Assembly: GCA_029259945.1 (NCBI GenBank)
Contig: JAJDEF010000020.1
Coordinates: 62,001-126,000 of the forward strand
DNA: 64,000 bases
Origin: Planctomycetota bacterium
Lineage (GTDB): Bacteria; Planctomycetota; Planctomycetia; Pirellulales; Lacipirellulaceae
Reading direction: 5' to 3'
The notes below the pieces were generated by a model. The model searched no databases, had not been told where the DNA came from, and saw nothing but the letters and a program-made list of their open reading frames with translations. Position 1 is the first letter of the stretch. Every line of letters starts with the position of its first letter. The position numbers and the translations under genes were made by a program. Below are positions 44,447 to 53,974 of the stretch, one piece after another.

Positions 44447-45727
44447 CTACGACCGATGTCGAATGCAAATCACAAACATGACAGATGCCATGCATAGCAT
44501 GATTGAGGTCGGTTCGGGGACTACCGTTGAGGCGGCCAGCGCTCCCGCGCCGTTACCAAACTTCTGTTGCCAAACAAGGAAGTCGGCTCCAGTCGAAACG
44601 AAGTCACCATTGGCATCAGCAAAGTCGTCGATTCCAAATGCAGACTCCCAGAGGGCCAGGTCGGTACCGTCGACCAGAGCGTCCACATTAAAATCGCCCG
44701 GCGACAAACTTGTGAGCACGTCGTAACCCAGGTCGCGTAGAAGTGCTGCGTCAAGCTTTGTAAAGTACTTGCGAAGAGGTCGCTTTGCGTTCGGATCGAG
44801 ATTAACCTCCGAAATAATGTCGTCAGAGTTCCAAACCAACGATTGCGTATCCACTGCGAAATGGCCGCCACTGCGCGGGACTGGTCCGCCAAATTCGGCA
44901 GTCACGTTCGCGCCAATCAGATCATCGTTCCCGTCTACACCAACATAAATTGGGAGCTGCGAGGTCGAAGCGCCAAGGGCATGAATCATCTCGTGAAAGC
45001 CAGTCGCATAGAGATCCAATCTCCCAGCCGCCGAGGGGTCGATCGTTGTGAGATCAAAGCCCTTCCAAGACAACGAGCTTGTTGACCACTCCCAGTTGTC
45101 GGTAGAAATGTCAGTGGCAGGCGATTTATCAGGGTCTTGCACGCCGTAGTTGTCCGACGGATTGAGGCCAGGATTGGAACCTGCGTACCAGTTCTCGCCA
45201 GAATCAAAATAGATTTTTCCGCCCCAGGTATTAAATTCTGCCAAAGCGAAACCTGCCGCATTGCGTCGATCACTGCTATCCCAAAGCGATTTTGCGTGCG
45301 CTGATGTTCCTGGGTCAAAGTCCAAAGCCGCGACATAAATGATGTACTCGTTGGCGGCCACTGACGATCGGTTGGTTGTGTTGATCGTGTAGCTAAATCC
45401 TAAACCATCGGATTCCGGAGACCCAAAGATCGTGTTCCCATTGACATCGTTAATCGAACTGGCGGCGATGTCGGTGAGGCTGAATGACTCATTGAGCGTC
45501 GGCAGACTGCTCCAGTCATCGTTGGTAATAATCGCTGACAAAAGACCGGCTGCTGAGTCGAGTGCCGCGCGCCGGGCCAATCCCTCAGGCGAGCCGCCGA
45601 ACCAATTATTATTATTTGTATCCAGCGAGTAGTCGAGAACGATGTTGATTGCCGTGGCCTTAGAAGCGAGACAGCAACCAAAGGCCACCGTCAACAAAAA
45701 GCAACCAACGTACTTGGGCGAATTCAT
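44447..45727 (-). CDS. PEP-CTERM zinc metalloprotease-like protein
   Basis: A 426-residue exported protein. It has a signal peptide (CFLLTVAFGCCLASKATA), a body with the metal site H-E-M-I-H-A-L-G near residue 245, a dockerin-like segment DFNVDALVDGTDLALWES with a second DANGDFVSTGADFLVWQQ, and a sorting tail V-V-P-E-P-T-S plus hydrophobic stretch and C-I-R-H-R. It resembles the family of NF038122-type metalloproteases seen in planctomycetes. The ATG at 45727 is preferred over a TTG at 45733. Activity on a protein substrate is probable but unproven. Confidence 0.8.
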   Translation of the reverse strand: MNSPKYVGCFLLTVAFGCCLASKATAINIVLDYSLDTNNNNWFGGSPEGLARRAALDSAAGLLSAIITNDDWSSLPTLNESFSLTDIAASSINDVNGNTIFGSPESDGLGFSYTINTTNRSSVAANEYIIYVAALDFDPGTSAHAKSLWDSSDRRNAAGFALAEFNTWGGKIYFDSGENWYAGSNPGLNPSDNYGVQDPDKSPATDISTDNWEWSTSSLSWKGFDLTTIDPSAAGRLDLYATGFHEMIHALGASTSQLPIYVGVDGNDDLIGANVTAEFGGPVPRSGGHFAVDTQSLVWNSDDIISEVNLDPNAKRPLRKYFTKLDAALLRDLGYDVLTSLSPGDFNVDALVDGTDLALWESAFGIDDFADANGDFVSTGADFLVWQQKFGNGAGALAASTVVPEPTSIMLCMASVMFVICIRHRS

Positions 45728-45794
45728 AGACAACCTATCAAGGATTAGACTCTGTCAATCGCCATCGCAAAAAGACAGTGCTACACGGCACCAG

Positions 45795-46184
45795 CTATTC
45801 ATCCGACTGCCGCATCAAAAGCCCGCCGGCACCGACCATCGCCAGTACACCTCCGGTAAGCTTAAGCCAAAAGGCGAGCTTCGCACGATCTGTTTTGGTC
45901 GCTACTACCTCTTGTTTCACTTTATCAAAACGCTCTCGAGCCGCATCGAGTCCTTGTTTACTGGGCTGTCTGCCACGGCGCTGTTGACGGCTTTGCGAAG
46001 CAGCTGCCTTTTCGAGCGCCGTAGATGCCGCATAATATTCTTCTGCTTGCTCCTCCGTTACCGAACCTGACGAATTAGCTACGCTGGGCCAAGCCAACCC
46101 AATTACGATCAACACGATGCCGATTGCCGTAGCCACGACGGGCCAGGCCGACGCTAACGCCGATTCTTCTGAAGTTCTACCCAT
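45795..46184 (-). CDS. Hypothetical protein with two membrane segments
   Basis: A 129-residue protein with hydrophobic segments near both ends (WPVVATAIGIVLIVIGLAWP and LKLTGGVLAMVGAGGLLM) and a charged coiled middle (EEQAEEYYAASTALEKAAAS). Both tails may therefore lie in the cytoplasm. The family is not recognised. GGAT at 6 nt or more upstream of the ATG gives a modest ribosome site. Confidence 0.65.
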   Translation of the reverse strand: MGRTSEESALASAWPVVATAIGIVLIVIGLAWPSVANSSGSVTEEQAEEYYAASTALEKAAASQSRQQRRGRQPSKQGLDAARERFDKVKQEVVATKTDRAKLAFWLKLTGGVLAMVGAGGLLMRQSDE

Positions 46185-46237
46185 GGCTATCCAATCCTGT
46201 GCGTAAGAACCAAGTCATCTAAACGCTGCGTCCTTGT

Positions 46238-47281
46238 TTACAAGTCTGTCATATCAACTGGCTCACCATCTCGAATATACACGAGATTTGTCATGACAAA
46301 ATCATCGATATCATCTCGAATGAAAGTGACGTGACCGTCCAAAAACGCTGCATTGATGCCACCAACATGCAACGACCTGGGTGCTGCAGAGATGAAAGTG
46401 TTCACCTGACACGGCATCCCGTCTGCCAATGCATCGACCGGATCGGGACAATCATACCCAATGTCGGGGTTACTGCTGTTGGGCCCTCTGGCGAGGCCAG
46501 TCCAAGATGGGTCAGCGAAAAACTCGGTGTCGTGCAGGGCGGTGGTACTATGCATGTCATGGGCGATTAACGAGGCACCTGCCCAAGGAAGTGCCCAGAC
46601 GCCGCGCTGGTCTTCTGCATCTTCACGCGTGCGAACCTCCGAAAGGAGCAGTGTCGACGAAGTTCCATCTTCAATCGAGCGCAGTCGGTTACCATAAAGA
46701 CTTATTGCACCAGGTCGATGAAAATAGTCGGCATGGTAAACACTATTAAACGCGGCATAATTGCCCTTACTAAAACGCGACCGTTGGCCCGTATCGGGTG
46801 CGTTGATGCGAAAGTGCTCATACACTCGACCTTGAGCGGTATCACTCGGACAGAGCAAGGCCGCAACTTGCGATTCTTGCGGCTGTGGATTACCTAGCGT
46901 CCTGGCAATATCCGTATTGAGATCGAACTGATTAAACAGTGCCTGTTGCTCCATGTAGGGCAGTATTGTTACAACCCAGCTATGGTTACGCCCCGATCGG
47001 AGTTCCACTTTTGTCGTAATATCTGCCGGCCTGGGCGCAAATGAGCCCGCTGCCGGAAGCTGCTTGCTTGCCGATTCGTAATTGAGAACGGTTATAGCCA
47101 GTTGCTTGACATTGTTTGTGCATTGCATACGCCGCGCGGCTTCACGCGCGGCTTGCACTGCAGGCAACAACAGGGCTACCAAAACGCCAATAATGGCGAT
47201 TACTACCAAGAGTTCTACGAGCGTGAAGCCCTGCGCGAAGCGAAGACGCTGCACGGATCGATTAAGACGAACGCGGGACAT
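46238..47281 (-). CDS. DUF1559 type IV pilin-like protein
   Basis: The 347-residue protein starts with a prepilin-type signal (QGFTLVELLVVIAIIGVLVA) and A-L-L-L-P-A-V-Q-A-A-R-E-A-A-R-R, and ends with the H-x9-D-G motif (HVGGINAAFLDGHVTF), which together define the DUF1559 family expanded in planctomycetes. It is probably exported and assembled by a type II/IV pilus-like system, but its role is unknown. AAAGGA lies 10 nt before the ATG. Confidence 0.93.
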   Translation of the reverse strand: MSRVRLNRSVQRLRFAQGFTLVELLVVIAIIGVLVALLLPAVQAAREAARRMQCTNNVKQLAITVLNYESASKQLPAAGSFAPRPADITTKVELRSGRNHSWVVTILPYMEQQALFNQFDLNTDIARTLGNPQPQESQVAALLCPSDTAQGRVYEHFRINAPDTGQRSRFSKGNYAAFNSVYHADYFHRPGAISLYGNRLRSIEDGTSSTLLLSEVRTREDAEDQRGVWALPWAGASLIAHDMHSTTALHDTEFFADPSWTGLARGPNSSNPDIGYDCPDPVDALADGMPCQVNTFISAAPRSLHVGGINAAFLDGHVTFIRDDIDDFVMTNLVYIRDGEPVDMTDL

Positions 47282-47424
47282 CTGGTCTTGTTTCCTTTCG
47301 AAAGTGTGCTCACTCTAACCCAGGACACTGCTGGCCACGGCCGTTAGAGAAGGGATATGCTTAAAGAGTCAAACTGTCCGAATCAAGATGCTGTGACACG
47401 ATGATAGTTTCTAAGTCCTTTTCT

Positions 47425-48777
47425 TTACAAGGTCGAACGACGACCAAAACAGCAAAGACCGCCCACCGCCGCAATCAGCAACAGTACGCCGCTAGCTGGC
47501 TCTGGCACGGCCGTTGCCGCCCCCCCAACCGCTGGTCCACTCGTCGTGCCGAATTTACCTTCCCACGCCGCGAGATCACTGGCGTCGACAACTCCATCGC
47601 CGTTGGCATCGCCATTGCTATTGCCCACTTGGCCAGTCAGGCCGAAGCCACGCTGCCAAGTCAGAAAATCGGTGCCGTCCACATCCCCATCGCCATCGAA
47701 GTCGGGGTCTGTTGGAAGACTGGTGATCGCCAATGTGACGGCATCAGTACCGTTCCACGTGGTAGGAACCCATGTACTGGGATCCGCATTGTACGAAAGC
47801 CCGGTCACACCGTTGAAGATATGTATATCCGAGGCATTCGAAAGATTCGTCTGCGGATTTACCAGTACAAGCGAAGCAGTGATGGAATTCAGAGTGACGC
47901 GCGTACTGGCTTCGGTGATCCAGGTCGTCTCGTTGGTGCCGTTGTCTACGTTAGTAAGCGTCGCAGAGGAGTTGCCGTCAAGAACCAGCTTCACACCTTC
48001 TTGCACTTGGTCTGCGGTGAGTGAAGAGTTGCCCAGCAGGGTTAACGTCCCCGTCGCATCATCTAGGTCGGTGGTGAAGACATTTTCCAAATCTCCCACA
48101 TAGATCAACGTCGAGTCGGTCATCGTTACGTTAAAGTCACGAATCCCCGCACGGCCTGTACCGTTAAATATTGCTCCTGTAATCGAGGCACCAGATGCTG
48201 GCGTGAGCTCGGCTTCGAAAATCGTGGAGTCGTCTACGTTAAACGTCGTTCCAGCAACAGTAAGATCGCTACTACGGAACTCAACATCGTCAGCAAACGA
48301 CTCAATAGTACCCCCGGACATAAAATCGCTACCCCGAAATACGATATCGTCGTCCGCGGTAAGGACCGAATCAACAAACGAAAAAGTAGAGCCGGCACTG
48401 GTACCAAACTGACTGTTAAATGAACTGTTGAAAATATCGAGAGTAGACCCAGCACGGATGTCCAGCCCGCCTAACGAGATACCGTCACCAATACGAATGC
48501 TCCCATCAAGGCCACCATCGGCAGATACCGTGTCACCATCAATGATAAGATCATGAGTAATTCCGAACGGAGCAAGAGCGGTTGTCGGTTCTATGGTTCC
48601 TGCCGCAGGAGAAGAGCCGAGACCGTTAGCCAGATCATTCCAATTGGACTCGTCATAGAAGTCCCCGCCGCTCGGGCCCGTAAAGAAGAACGTTGCGGCG
48701 GATGCGCTAATAGTCGGCACTAAGATTACACTTAGGCAAACCACCCCCCAAAGCACAAATCTCATCGGCGTATTCAT
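47425..48777 (-). CDS. PEP-CTERM beta-helix-like exported protein
   Basis: The 450-residue protein has a signal peptide (MRFVLWGVVCLSVILVPTISASA), repeated beta strands of the pectate-lyase/autotransporter passenger type, two dockerin-like units (DFDGDGDVDGTDFLTWQRGF, DANGDGVVDASDLAAWEGKF) and the tail A-V-P-E-P-A-S with C-C-F-G-R-R. The N-terminus FTGPSGGDFYDESNWND resembles FVGPAGGDFFTVTNWQD of the next gene, so the two are paralogues. A probable surface protein. Confidence 0.85.
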   Translation of the reverse strand: MNTPMRFVLWGVVCLSVILVPTISASAATFFFTGPSGGDFYDESNWNDLANGLGSSPAAGTIEPTTALAPFGITHDLIIDGDTVSADGGLDGSIRIGDGISLGGLDIRAGSTLDIFNSSFNSQFGTSAGSTFSFVDSVLTADDDIVFRGSDFMSGGTIESFADDVEFRSSDLTVAGTTFNVDDSTIFEAELTPASGASITGAIFNGTGRAGIRDFNVTMTDSTLIYVGDLENVFTTDLDDATGTLTLLGNSSLTADQVQEGVKLVLDGNSSATLTNVDNGTNETTWITEASTRVTLNSITASLVLVNPQTNLSNASDIHIFNGVTGLSYNADPSTWVPTTWNGTDAVTLAITSLPTDPDFDGDGDVDGTDFLTWQRGFGLTGQVGNSNGDANGDGVVDASDLAAWEGKFGTTSGPAVGGAATAVPEPASGVLLLIAAVGGLCCFGRRSTL

Positions 48778-48906
48778 CGGGTTTTATTCCCTCAAGTAAG
48801 AATTGACTTTTCGGATTTATACACAAATTTCAAACAATGCTGGTGGCCACGTCCAATGACCACCAGCATTGACACTATAAAAGCACCTACTTCTCTCTAT
48901 AAATCG

Positions 48907-50079
48907 TTACGATCGCTTCCTGCGTGAACGGCAACTTGCCAAGAGTGAACCCGCTAAGACCGAAACCAAAAGTAGGCTACTCGGCTCGGGCACCACACTC
49001 GAAAGCTGAATGGTGACATCATCCTGCCCATTCCATGTACTTGGAATGAACAAGCTCGAATTCGACGCATACGAAGGGCCTACGATGCCATTGAAAATCT
49101 GGGCCTTATCGTCGACCGTGGGAGCGGATCGCCCGCCTTGCAATGTCAACGAGGCGGACATCGACTGCAGAATTACTGAAGTCGTTTGGGTAGTAGCCAC
49201 TGTCGGATTGTTAATCCAATCCCCTCCGTCGGTATCGAGATCATCGTCGATCAGCGTTAGCGACGATGAATCTTGAAGAAACACCGTGACTCCTTCTTCG
49301 ACCTGATCGGCCGTAACACTTGTTGTACCGGTTAGCGTCAGTGTGCCAAATGTGATCGAATTGAAAACATCTTCAATATCGCCGGTCATATTGAAAGTCG
49401 AATCCGCTGCCGTCACCTCAGAAGCCGAATCAAGACTGATACGCCCACCCGAGAAGAGAGAATTCGTTATCGTCGCGTCTCCCTTGAAAATGAGCACTTG
49501 AGCACCAACAGCTCCGCTCTTGACGGTAAAACTACTGTCAGAAATCACCGTCGTGCTAAAGATATCCCGGAACTCAATGTCGTCTCCCGTCGACTCCAGC
49601 ACTGAGTTGGCAATCGTTGTAGAACCTCGGAAAAACATGTCGTCTCCGGTCGTCATCGTAGTCCCGCCCGATGCTGAAAAGACCGAACCGCTGTTCATGT
49701 CTATCTGTCCAGCAGCACCCGTGCTGGTAAGACTCAGTGTGGCTCCATCCAGCGTAAAGCTACCGGTGGCGCTGAAAGTCATTTTGGCTGACGAAGTGAG
49801 AGCCGAACCAGAAGTCATTGACAAGCTACCCGATCCAAATCCGATCAGACTAGCAGCCGTAGCAGAACCAGTTCCGCCGATTGTCAAGTCATGCTCAATG
49901 AGCCCGCTTACGCCATCGATAATAGAAGCGGGATTGAAACCACCACCATCTTGCCAGTTTGTGACTGTGAAAAAGTCACCGCCGGCTGGCCCAACGAATG
50001 AGAACTGGGCAAACAAAGCTGAAGGCGATAACAACGCGCAACAACTGATCAAAACCAATACTAAACTAACACGTTTCAT
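48907..50079 (-). CDS. PEP-CTERM beta-helix-like exported protein, paralogue
   Basis: The 390-residue protein has a signal peptide (MKRVSLVLVLISCCALLSPS), a Ser/Thr-rich repetitive beta body and the tail V-V-P-E-P-S-S with hydrophobic stretch and C-R-S-R-R-K-R. It lacks the dockerin-like unit present in its neighbour. GGGGGA lies about 9 nt before the ATG. Tandem position and shared N-terminal motif indicate duplication. Confidence 0.85.
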   Translation of the reverse strand: MKRVSLVLVLISCCALLSPSALFAQFSFVGPAGGDFFTVTNWQDGGGFNPASIIDGVSGLIEHDLTIGGTGSATAASLIGFGSGSLSMTSGSALTSSAKMTFSATGSFTLDGATLSLTSTGAAGQIDMNSGSVFSASGGTTMTTGDDMFFRGSTTIANSVLESTGDDIEFRDIFSTTVISDSSFTVKSGAVGAQVLIFKGDATITNSLFSGGRISLDSASEVTAADSTFNMTGDIEDVFNSITFGTLTLTGTTSVTADQVEEGVTVFLQDSSSLTLIDDDLDTDGGDWINNPTVATTQTTSVILQSMSASLTLQGGRSAPTVDDKAQIFNGIVGPSYASNSSLFIPSTWNGQDDVTIQLSSVVPEPSSLLLVSVLAGSLLASCRSRRKRS

Positions 50080-51028
50080 TAGACTTCATCCCCCTAAACT
50101 ACAGTGAAAAGAAAGAAAAAACGGCAACTCAACCGCCTCTTACCGAACCAACTTTTTACGCCTTGTGCACTCATATTTGTTGAATGAATTGAATGAAATG
50201 CCCGAGTGGACGTACCTCCCGAAAAAGCAACGCTGCCCCATCCTGAACTTCAAAAACACACAAAGGCAGTATAAAAATGCGTCGTAATACTGACCTAGCT
50301 CTTTTGCAGGTCAGCACCAAAGATCACCATCAGAAACCGCCTAAGGTCATCGTTAAGATTAGTAATAGTTATGGGTTTAACACGAAAACAAATTCTAGTC
50401 GAGAAAAAAAGGTCTTATTGCGAATATATTCAAAGGTTTTCAATTCCATACACTCAATCGCGTAAATCGGCGCCTTATACTGTATGAAATCCCACAGTTT
50501 ACCAACGCATGCCAGCCGGGCGGGAGGGTAATGTCACGCCCTGCGTTGCCAAAACATCCAAGAGCAAATTGCACTTTACGTTCGGTACACGCAGTGGATT
50601 CATACCATATGCCCCCAAAAAACCGCACTCACATTACGCTAAAGCTATTTACACAACAAATAACACGCTAATCCGCACTTCCAAAACGTCTTTCAATGCA
50701 GTCTAGACAACTGTCGCAAGCATGCCAAGAGAAAATGCACTAAAATGTGCAAATTATTTCTAACTGCGCTTGCCATTGCAGGCTAACTTGGGTTAGCATC
50801 AGGTAGTCGACAGTATCTGCCGCCAGGGCGTGGACGGGTAAACTTCCCATTAAGCTTGAAACTTGGCTTATAATGGGGACAGTTTCAAATCCCGTGTGTG
50901 CCAGCAGGAGTTGCTGCCAGAGAGGCGAGCGTGTTGTCGGCTGTTCCTGTACAGCCTCGTGCCCTTAGGGGCAAGGTTTTTGAAACTACTTTTTTTGCTG
51001 CAATGGCGTGGCGGATTGTCAAACTAGA
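50080..51028. other. Gene-free AT-rich stretch before blaI
   Basis: Short frames are present but none has a plausible start and composition. The right part contains TTGAAACT half-sites at 50856, 50881 (inverted) and 50980, and a small stem TGCCC/GGGCA followed by TTTTT near 50960-50981. Confidence 0.5.
50856..50888. promoter_or_regulatory. Inverted TTGAAACT boxes around a TATAAT, possible BlaI operator
   Basis: TTGAAACT at 50856-50863 and its complement at 50881-50888 flank a TATAAT. A third copy, TTGAAACT, is at 50980-50987, 42 bp before the BlaI gene. The arrangement suits a dimeric repressor covering a promoter. The motif differs from the TACA/TGTA dyads of staphylococcal BlaI. Confidence 0.45.
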
Positions 51029-51424
51029 ATGCTTAGTCCTTCAGTCAACGAGTTATCTCGACGCGAAAGAGAAGTACTATACATCGTTTACGAGCTCGGC
51101 GAGGTTTCTGTCTCGGAAGTTCAGAGTGCGCTTTCCGATGCCTCATACAATGCGGTTCGAAGAATCCTTGATTCGGTATCGAAGAAAGGGCTGATCAAAT
51201 ACAAGCGCATAGGTCGACGTTTCATCTACTCTCCAGCTCGCTCGCGAGTTGAAGAAGGAACAGTCGCGCTAAAAGAAGTACTGAATACTTTTTTCAGCGG
51301 CTCTGCTGCGTTGGGATTTATGAATGTCTTAAAAAACAAGGATCAACAGCTACGGGAACTGGAGATTCAGAATGTCCGCCAGCTTTTGGAGGAGCTTGGC
51401 GGCCATGACGATCCAGAAAGCTGA
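51029..51424 (+). CDS. blaI: BlaI/MecI/CopY-family repressor
   Basis: The 131-residue protein begins LSPSVNELSRREREVLYIVY and continues with ELGEVSVSEVQSALSDASYN and AVRRILDSVSKKGLIKYKRI, the winged HTH of BlaI-type repressors, followed by a dimerisation tail. Such repressors are cleaved after an M56 sensor peptidase detects a signal. The sensor gene follows 8 bp downstream. The ATG at 51029 is chosen; a GTG at 51008 is in frame. Confidence 0.85.
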   Translation: MLSPSVNELSRREREVLYIVYELGEVSVSEVQSALSDASYNAVRRILDSVSKKGLIKYKRIGRRFIYSPARSRVEEGTVALKEVLNTFFSGSAALGFMNVLKNKDQQLRELEIQNVRQLLEELGGHDDPES

Positions 51425-51432
51425 GACGACTT

Positions 51433-53133
51433 ATGCCTACTGGTTTATTTGACATGCTTGATTGGTTCCTCGACAGTGCGTTGGAAGCTTTGCTTTTTAC
51501 GTTTGTCTTGGTCTGCATATGTAGAGGTGTGCGCCAAGTTTCTTCTGCGAGTGCTAGGCACTGCGTACTGGCTGCGACTCTGCTATTCTGCGTCGCTGCG
51601 CCCGTTGTTCCGCTCATAGAATCTTTATGGCAAGAGTCACCCTCAACAACAATGAGCAAAGAACTGTCCTGGCTCGGTGATATTACCCCCCTTTGGCAAC
51701 AGTGCTTTCAGGATCTTTTCGCCGGCCGAGTTCCACTAGTTTACTCTATTACCCTGTTGGTAGTTGTGATATGGGTAATTGGTGCGATAGCCATGCTTGC
51801 CAAACGAGTGTGGCATTTGAGCGTGGCCGAATACGAATCGTGGAAGTTGCGAAAGCATTCCCAAAAAATTTCTTTCTCTTCGGCGCTGCTAGAGGAGCTG
51901 AACCATTATCGTCAATGCAGCACAGATCTATTCGTGGTTGCTGTGCCGAACCGTGTGAGCGCCAGTGTGCAGGGACTCTTCTTCCCGGTAATCACCGTGC
52001 CGAGTGATTTTGAAAGCTTGCCCCAATCACAGCAGGTCCACGTTTTATTGCATGAAATTGCGCATTTACAACGCAAGGATCTTTGGACATCTGAACTGGC
52101 ATACGTCGCAACCTCGCTCTATTGGATCGTTCCGTTCGTTTGGTGGACTGCTCGCAGATTACGCACTGAGGCGGAGCGGTGCTGTGATGACTTGGTGCTG
52201 AAGAAGGGCGTCCGTGCTAGCGATTACGCAGAGACGCTGATTGCCGCGTTTGATCGACAAACAGGTCCATCTGCAGTAAATAAAATTGCACTGCCTGCAA
52301 TCCCTTCCCGTAAATTCATCCAGTGTACCGAGTCCTCGGAAAAGCGACTTCGTGTAAGCAACGCTGTTTCGTGTTTTCATGAGCGGCTGGTTTCAATCAT
52401 TGATCCTAGCTTACCCAGAACTACAAATCGTTTGCTTATTGCCGTATTTCTTGGCTGTACTCTACTGTTAGGAACCGGTGTCGCAAGATCCAACCTAATC
52501 GCCCGGTCTCTGGCACCGGTTGGTACTCTAACCATCAGGGTTGCGATAAATTCTACCTCAGATGATGCAGAAGAGTTCTGCAGTCAAGGTGCCCGTAATA
52601 ATAGCCAAGGCAAGGTATTTCTTTCAAATCGCGATCTCGAATTAGGGTACGACATCGCTCACAGTGCTTACCAAGTTATGGGTCTTCGCTTTACGGACAT
52701 CGACATTCCATACAGAGCCAAGATTGAAAAAGCGAACATCATCTTCGTCGCTGACAGCGAAGGTGTTGGCTCTAAAGTGGAGCTAATTATCCGTTGCGAA
52801 CAATCTGCGTTTCCCTCAACTTTCCATGTCTTTCCTCGGAATATCTCTGAGCGTGTTGAAGACACCCTCAATTACATCAGCTGGGTAATTACAGAACCTT
52901 GGAAAGACGGTGAAATCACCCCCGCGTCAATAACTCCTGATTTGACATCGCTCGTGCAGGAACTAGTGTCGTTGCCCGACTGGAAACGCGGGCAAAACAT
53001 GGTGTTTGTTTTTAAACCCACCGACGAAAGCTGCAAAGACGAATTCTATCGTGACGGCATATCGTTCGACAGTGAAAGAGATGCCAATGGGTTGCAAGCA
53101 CCGGTTCTGCAGATTACCTACACCGCCTGGTAG
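51433..53133 (+). CDS. BlaR1-like M56 membrane peptidase with 'DDAEE' beta-sandwich sensor
   Basis: The 566-residue protein has four N-terminal/central membrane segments and an M56 zinc site H207-E-I-A-H211 with a downstream E-A-E-R-C-C-D-D box, as in BlaR1/MecR1. After the last membrane helix (LLIAVFLGCTLLLGTGVA) comes a 190-residue extracytoplasmic domain starting R-V-A-I-N-S-T-S-D-D-A-E-E, with LELGYD, VMGLRFTDIDIP, RNISERVEDT and TPDLTSLVQE. This is a beta-sandwich domain found in secreted planctomycete and marine bacterial proteins and is not the penicillin-binding domain of BlaR1. The signal sensed is therefore probably not a beta-lactam. Confidence 0.83.
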   Translation: MPTGLFDMLDWFLDSALEALLFTFVLVCICRGVRQVSSASARHCVLAATLLFCVAAPVVPLIESLWQESPSTTMSKELSWLGDITPLWQQCFQDLFAGRVPLVYSITLLVVVIWVIGAIAMLAKRVWHLSVAEYESWKLRKHSQKISFSSALLEELNHYRQCSTDLFVVAVPNRVSASVQGLFFPVITVPSDFESLPQSQQVHVLLHEIAHLQRKDLWTSELAYVATSLYWIVPFVWWTARRLRTEAERCCDDLVLKKGVRASDYAETLIAAFDRQTGPSAVNKIALPAIPSRKFIQCTESSEKRLRVSNAVSCFHERLVSIIDPSLPRTTNRLLIAVFLGCTLLLGTGVARSNLIARSLAPVGTLTIRVAINSTSDDAEEFCSQGARNNSQGKVFLSNRDLELGYDIAHSAYQVMGLRFTDIDIPYRAKIEKANIIFVADSEGVGSKVELIIRCEQSAFPSTFHVFPRNISERVEDTLNYISWVITEPWKDGEITPASITPDLTSLVQELVSLPDWKRGQNMVFVFKPTDESCKDEFYRDGISFDSERDANGLQAPVLQITYTAW

Positions 53134-53291
53134 TGAAGCACGAGACCTGCCAGCAAGTTGACGAGGTTTTTCCTATGGTAAGATCGCGTTGCCGGCAATC
53201 GACTTGAGTTGTTTCAGCCGTTGCAAGAAATAGCACTGGGAATTCTTTTCGCATTTACCGTATTTGCTCACCTCACCTAGAAAGATGAATC

Positions 53292-53837
53292 GTGATCGCA
53301 CCAGCAGAGATTTCCCGTTTAATATCCGCACGGCTGCTTCTGGCCGTATTAGGCGGTTGCATCCTCGTGCCATGCGTCATGGTCGTGCAAAGTGGGCAAG
53401 CCACGGTGCTTCCCGCTAAAGAGAAGTGCGTCATTGGCGCCACGGTAACAATCCTTGAAAACCAAAGCAAGCTTCCATTCCGAGCCCGTGTCGATACCGG
53501 CGCAAAAAGTTGCTCCATCCATGTAGTGGAGATGGAGATCGATCAAGAAGCTGCGCAGAAGGGCGACAACATTGGGAAGATGCTCCGTTTCAAAGTCAGC
53601 AATGGCAAGGGCAAAGCTTGGGTCGTGGCCAAAATCGAGGACTATGCCATCGTCACGACATCTGACTACGAAGAGTTTCGGTACAAAGTATTGCTGACGC
53701 TCAGCTTGAATGAGGTGGAAAAGAAGGTACTGGTAACGCTTAATGACCGTAAGAAAATGAAATACCCACTGCTTCTAGGCAGAAATTTTCTACGCGGTGA
53801 TTTTTTAGTGGATGTCGAACTCGACACGGACGGTTAG
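53292..53837 (+). CDS. Retropepsin-like aspartic protease / RimK-associated zinc-protease domain
   Basis: A 181-residue protein with one N-terminal hydrophobic segment (LISARLLLAVLGGCILVPCV) and a PF05618-type domain: A-R-V-D68-T-G-A-K-S-C-S-I-H and Y-P-L-L-L-G-R-N-F-L-x-x-D-F-L-V-D. The D-T-G triplet and the LLGRNFL strand are those of retropepsin-like folds. It would be attached to the membrane with the domain outside. The start is GTG at 53292. It lies between the M56 sensor and the beta-lactamase-like gene, so may be part of the same response. Confidence 0.8.
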   Translation: MIAPAEISRLISARLLLAVLGGCILVPCVMVVQSGQATVLPAKEKCVIGATVTILENQSKLPFRARVDTGAKSCSIHVVEMEIDQEAAQKGDNIGKMLRFKVSNGKGKAWVVAKIEDYAIVTTSDYEEFRYKVLLTLSLNEVEKKVLVTLNDRKKMKYPLLLGRNFLRGDFLVDVELDTDG

Positions 53838-53974
53838 AGCTCTGTTCTGAACCAACCAGGTAGGAAAAAATCACTTGCCTACTATTTCCTTGATCTACAT
53901 CGGGCGAAAAGCATCCTCGCACCCGTCTGTTGCAGTGATATGCTCATGTCTGCTGTAAGTCCGAGAGAGTTCAG

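Noticed and set aside
45642..46070. Long plus-strand frame opposite the membrane protein and metalloprotease genes
   Set aside because: It lies antisense to two genes with clear signal or membrane segments and has no protein-like composition.
50509..50706. 65-residue plus-strand frame in the gap before blaI
   Set aside because: No ribosome site, no recognisable composition or motif; the surrounding 900 bp look non-coding.
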